This document shows, piece after piece, positions 5,589 through 6,892 of a DNA stretch of 6,892 bases; the stretch's first letter is position 1; each line of letters begins with the position of its first letter. The notes beneath the pieces were generated by a model that was not told the origin of the DNA, ran no database searches, and worked only from the letters and a program-made list of their open reading frames with translations. Source of the stretch: an uncultured Streptococcus sp. (GTDB lineage: Bacteria; Bacillota; Bacilli; Lactobacillales; Streptococcaceae); NCBI GenBank assembly GCA_902461025.1, contig CABPWC010000081.1:1-6892 (forward strand), given 5' to 3'. A program made the position numbers and the translations under genes.

Positions 5589-5987
5589 ATGATAGATATT
5601 CTTTATCCGATTTTTATCATTCATTTTTTATCCAAGCAGAAAAAAACAGGATTCCAAGTATCAAAATTTACTACATTTACAGCCTATAGTTTCTTAATGA
5701 TTTCGATAATAAGAATCGCATTTGGTTCCTTAGCTCTGATTGTTTTCTCGATACCCATATTCGGTTTCCTCTATTTCAGTATCATAGGGCTCATTCTTTA
5801 TCATATTAGCATTATTTATGGCATAATCCTACTTTTCTTGTCATTAACTTTTTTCTTAGACAGTCAAAAATCTAATCAGGACATTCAAACCACGGAAAAT
5901 ATTCCATTCATATTTCATGTGTTAATGTTGATCTTTCATGCGCTCTTAATCTATAATACCTTGGTACCAATCTTTTCCATTTACTGA
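5589..5987 (+). CDS. small hydrophobic membrane protein, unknown function
   Basis: I do not recognise this protein. Its 132 residues are strongly hydrophobic with about four likely helices: around 31-52, 53-70, 74-91 and 107-126, plus a hydrophobic N-terminal stretch (residues 1-14) that may also enter the membrane. A basic patch, SKQKKTGFQVSK (15-26), probably faces the cytoplasm. A polar loop rich in Gln, Asn, Ser and Asp (about 91-104) separates the last two segments. The ATG has a strong AAGAGGAG site at 5572-5579 with suitable spacing and a good promoter 40 bases upstream, so this is a real, singly transcribed gene. It is divergent from niaX, but the NiaR-like site does not overlap its promoter, so niacin control is not implied. 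It shows no evident similarity to the membrane genes at 2439-3920. Confidence 0.75.
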   Translation: MIDILYPIFIIHFLSKQKKTGFQVSKFTTFTAYSFLMISIIRIAFGSLALIVFSIPIFGFLYFSIIGLILYHISIIYGIILLFLSLTFFLDSQKSNQDIQTTENIPFIFHVLMLIFHALLIYNTLVPIFSIY

Positions 5988-6025
5988 GAAAATATTTAAA
6001 TATTCTTCTCTAAGTGGCAGTAGAA

Positions 6026-6049
6026 TTGAGAAAAAACTCAAATTTTTTT
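6026..6049 (+). terminator. probable weak intrinsic terminator after the 5589 gene
   Basis: TTGAG (6026-6030) pairs with CTCAA (6037-6041) over an A6 loop, followed by a T7 run (6043-6049). The stem is only 5 bp. An extra AT-rich inverted repeat, GAGAA...TTCTC (5986-6010), overlaps the stop codon upstream and may assist, but it has no T-run. This is the only terminator-like element before the rplJ promoter. Confidence 0.45.
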
Positions 6050-6058
6050 AAAAAATAC

Positions 6059-6087
6059 TTGCTTTGATAGAATTCTTGTGATATACT
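6059..6087 (+). promoter_or_regulatory. promoter of the rplJ-rplL operon
   Basis: TTGCTT (6059-6064) and TATACT (6082-6087) are 17 bases apart, with TGA directly before the -10 giving an extended -10. This is a strong sigma-A promoter, as expected for ribosomal protein genes. The start should be near 6094, leaving a leader of about 170 nt. Confidence 0.85.
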
Positions 6088-6093
6088 TATAAA

Positions 6094-6221
6094 CGGTTTG
6101 AAAAAACTGCCTAAGACAGTAGGGGAGCTAGACTCATAAATATCCTACCGAGGACAAAACGTATCATGTAAAAAGAAGCGTATTGTACTTTCGTGTCTAG
6201 GTTTGGGCGCGTTTTTCTTTT
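6094..6221 (+). ncRNA. L10 leader (ribosomal protein leader RNA, cis-regulatory)
   Basis: This is the autoregulatory leader of the stalk operon (Rfam family L10_leader). In the established model the L10(L12)4 complex binds a kink-turn-containing helix in the leader and lowers expression of its own genes. The binding helix is readable. CCU (6110-6112) pairs with AGG (6151-6153), followed by an asymmetric AAGA bulge. C6117 then pairs with G6150 and GUAGG (6119-6123) with CCUAC (6144-6148), enclosing GGAGCUAGACUC-type apical sequence. The leader ends in an attenuator hairpin at 6192-6221. Exact leader ends are estimated from the promoter and the U-run. Confidence 0.9.
6192..6221 (+). terminator. 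attenuator hairpin in the rplJ leader
   Basis: CGUGUCUA (6192-6199) pairs over all 8 positions (three of them G-U) with UGGGCGCG (6204-6211) around a GGUU loop, followed by UUUUUCUUUU. It lies 45 nt before the rplJ ATG and within the leader, so it acts as a conditional terminator. Its 5' arm plus loop, UGUCUAGG (6194-6201), can alternatively pair with CCUAAGACA (6110-6118; one bulged A), which would melt both the terminator and the L10-binding helix. Confidence 0.8.
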
Positions 6222-6265
6222 GGAAAAATTCCCCAAGCAAAATAATTACGGAGGTGAACACACTA

Positions 6266-6766
6266 ATGAGTGAAGCAATTATTGCTAAAAAAGCGGAACT
6301 AGTTGACGTAGTAGCTGAGAAAATGAAAGCTGCTGCATCAATCGTCGTTGTTGACGCTCGTGGTTTGACAGTTGAACAAGATACAGTTCTTCGTCGTGAG
6401 CTTCGTGGAAGCGAAGTTGAGTATAAAGTTATTAAAAACTCAATCTTGCGTCGTGCAGCTGAAAAAGCTGGTCTTGAAGATCTTGCATCTGTATTTGTTG
6501 GACCATCTGCAGTAGCATTTTCTAACGAAGATGTTATCGCACCAGCGAAAATCTTGAACGACTTTGCTAAAAACGCTGACGCACTTGAAATCAAAGGTGG
6601 TGCAATCGAAGGCGCTGTCGCATCTAAAGAAGAAATCGTTGCTCTTGCAACTCTTCCAAACCGCGAAGGACTTCTTTCTATGCTCCTTTCTGTACTTCAA
6701 GCGCCAGTGCGCAACGTTGCTCTTGCAGTCAAAGCGGTTGCAGACAACAAAGAAGACGCAGCTTAA
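6266..6766 (+). CDS. rplJ: 50S ribosomal protein L10
   Basis: L10 anchors the L7/L12 dimers to the 23S rRNA at the base of the ribosomal stalk, which recruits translation factors, and it is the autorepressor of this operon. The 166-residue product has full family length. It starts MSEAIIAKKAELVDVVAEKM and shows the conserved ARGLTVEQ, LRRELR and YKVIKNSI segments of the globular RNA-binding domain (about 1-130). The alpha-helical C-terminal spine that carries L7/L12 follows (about 135-166: LLSMLLSVLQAPVRNVALA). The start is fixed by GGAGGTGA at 6250-6257, eight bases before ATG 6266. An upstream in-frame TTG at 6203 lies inside the attenuator and is not used. The sequence is rich in preferred codons, as expected for a highly expressed gene. 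rplL follows 74 nt later. Confidence 0.98.
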   Translation: MSEAIIAKKAELVDVVAEKMKAAASIVVVDARGLTVEQDTVLRRELRGSEVEYKVIKNSILRRAAEKAGLEDLASVFVGPSAVAFSNEDVIAPAKILNDFAKNADALEIKGGAIEGAVASKEEIVALATLPNREGLLSMLLSVLQAPVRNVALAVKAVADNKEDAA

Positions 6767-6772
6767 TCTTAA

Positions 6773-6795
6773 GCTACGCAGCGTAGCCTAGCTAC
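6773..6795 (+). other. competing hairpins in the rplJ-rplL spacer
   Basis: Three arms occur in a row: GCTACG (6773-6778), CGTAGC (6782-6787) and GCTAC (6791-6795). The middle arm can pair with the first (6 bp, CAG loop) or the third (5 bp, CTA loop). No T-run follows, so this is not an intrinsic terminator. It may be a processing or mRNA-stability site that adjusts rplL relative to rplJ. Confidence 0.55.
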
Positions 6796-6840
6796 AAAAG
6801 ATAACAAAATTAAATTTAAACATATTTGGAGGAAATAACA

Positions 6841-6892
6841 ATGGCATTGAACATTGAAAACATTATTGCTGAAATTAAAGAAGCTTCAATCC
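6841..6892 (+). CDS. rplL: 50S ribosomal protein L7/L12, 5' end only
   Basis: The first 17 complete codons are visible, reading MALNIENIIAEIKEASI, the typical streptococcal start of L7/L12; the rest (about 105 residues) is beyond the window. L7/L12 forms the multimeric stalk bound to L10 and activates elongation-factor GTPases. The start has GGAGGA at 6828-6833 with good spacing. Position directly after rplJ supports the call. The fragment covers only the start of the N-terminal dimerisation domain, which binds the L10 spine. Confidence 0.95.
   Translation, partial: MALNIENIIAEIKEASI

Noticed and set aside
6166..6171. ATG-TAA minimal leader ORF in the rplJ leader
   Set aside because: No ribosome site is close enough, and the L10 leader family regulates by protein binding, not by leader peptide translation.
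6203..6265. N-terminal extension of L10 from an in-frame TTG
   Set aside because: It falls inside the attenuator hairpin, and the strong GGAGGTGA precedes ATG 6266, which gives the standard L10 N-terminus.
6145..6594. 149-residue open frame on the minus strand opposite rplJ
   Set aside because: It is low-complexity (Ser/Thr/Ala/Arg-rich) antisense of a highly expressed gene, with no promoter or ribosome site.
1..6892. Mobile element, CRISPR array or tRNA
   Set aside because: No transposase-like frame, terminal repeats, regular spacers or tRNA-like fold was seen; the only direct repeat is the paralogue pair.

Overview
The window comes from a low-GC Gram-positive bacterium, almost certainly a Streptococcus of the mitis/oralis/pneumoniae group. 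The UvrB, NiaR, NiaX, L10 and L7/L12 protein sequences are typical of that group, and the Shine-Dalgarno and promoter sequences are of the usual Firmicutes type. The placement rests on recognising the sequences, not on a database search.

Left block (1-4400, + strand): the 3' part of uvrB (nucleotide excision repair) is followed closely by a GNAT acetyltransferase, a flavodoxin-fold NAD(P)H oxidoreductase, three small multi-spanning membrane genes of unknown function and a NUDIX hydrolase. Most junctions are tight: two ATGA overlaps, a 2-nt gap and a 12-nt gap. This suggests one long transcription unit, with a possible internal start before the oxidoreductase. The first two membrane genes are tandem paralogues. 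The upstream copy is broken by a TGG-to-TAG change and by an apparent -1 shift at an A7 tract, and its 3' end is about 91% identical to its neighbour. A strong stem-loop with a T-rich tail, lying inside the 3' end of the convergent niaR gene, probably ends this operon.

Middle block (4397-5450, - strand): a compact niaX-niaR operon encodes niacin uptake (ECF S component) and its nicotinate-responsive repressor. A sigma-A-type promoter and an overlapping NiaR-like operator precede niaX, so the operon is probably autoregulated. A divergent promoter drives an unrecognised membrane protein (5589-5987).

Right block (6059-6892, + strand): this is the ribosomal stalk operon. It has an extended -10 promoter, an L10 leader RNA ending in an attenuator hairpin, rplJ (complete), a small spacer with competing hairpins, and the start of rplL (cut by the window edge).

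The window is mostly ordinary chromosome. The least explained part is the membrane-gene cluster at 2439-3920 with its decaying paralogue. The most interesting regulatory structures are the terminator embedded in niaR and the leader of rplJ. I found no mobile element, CRISPR array or tRNA.
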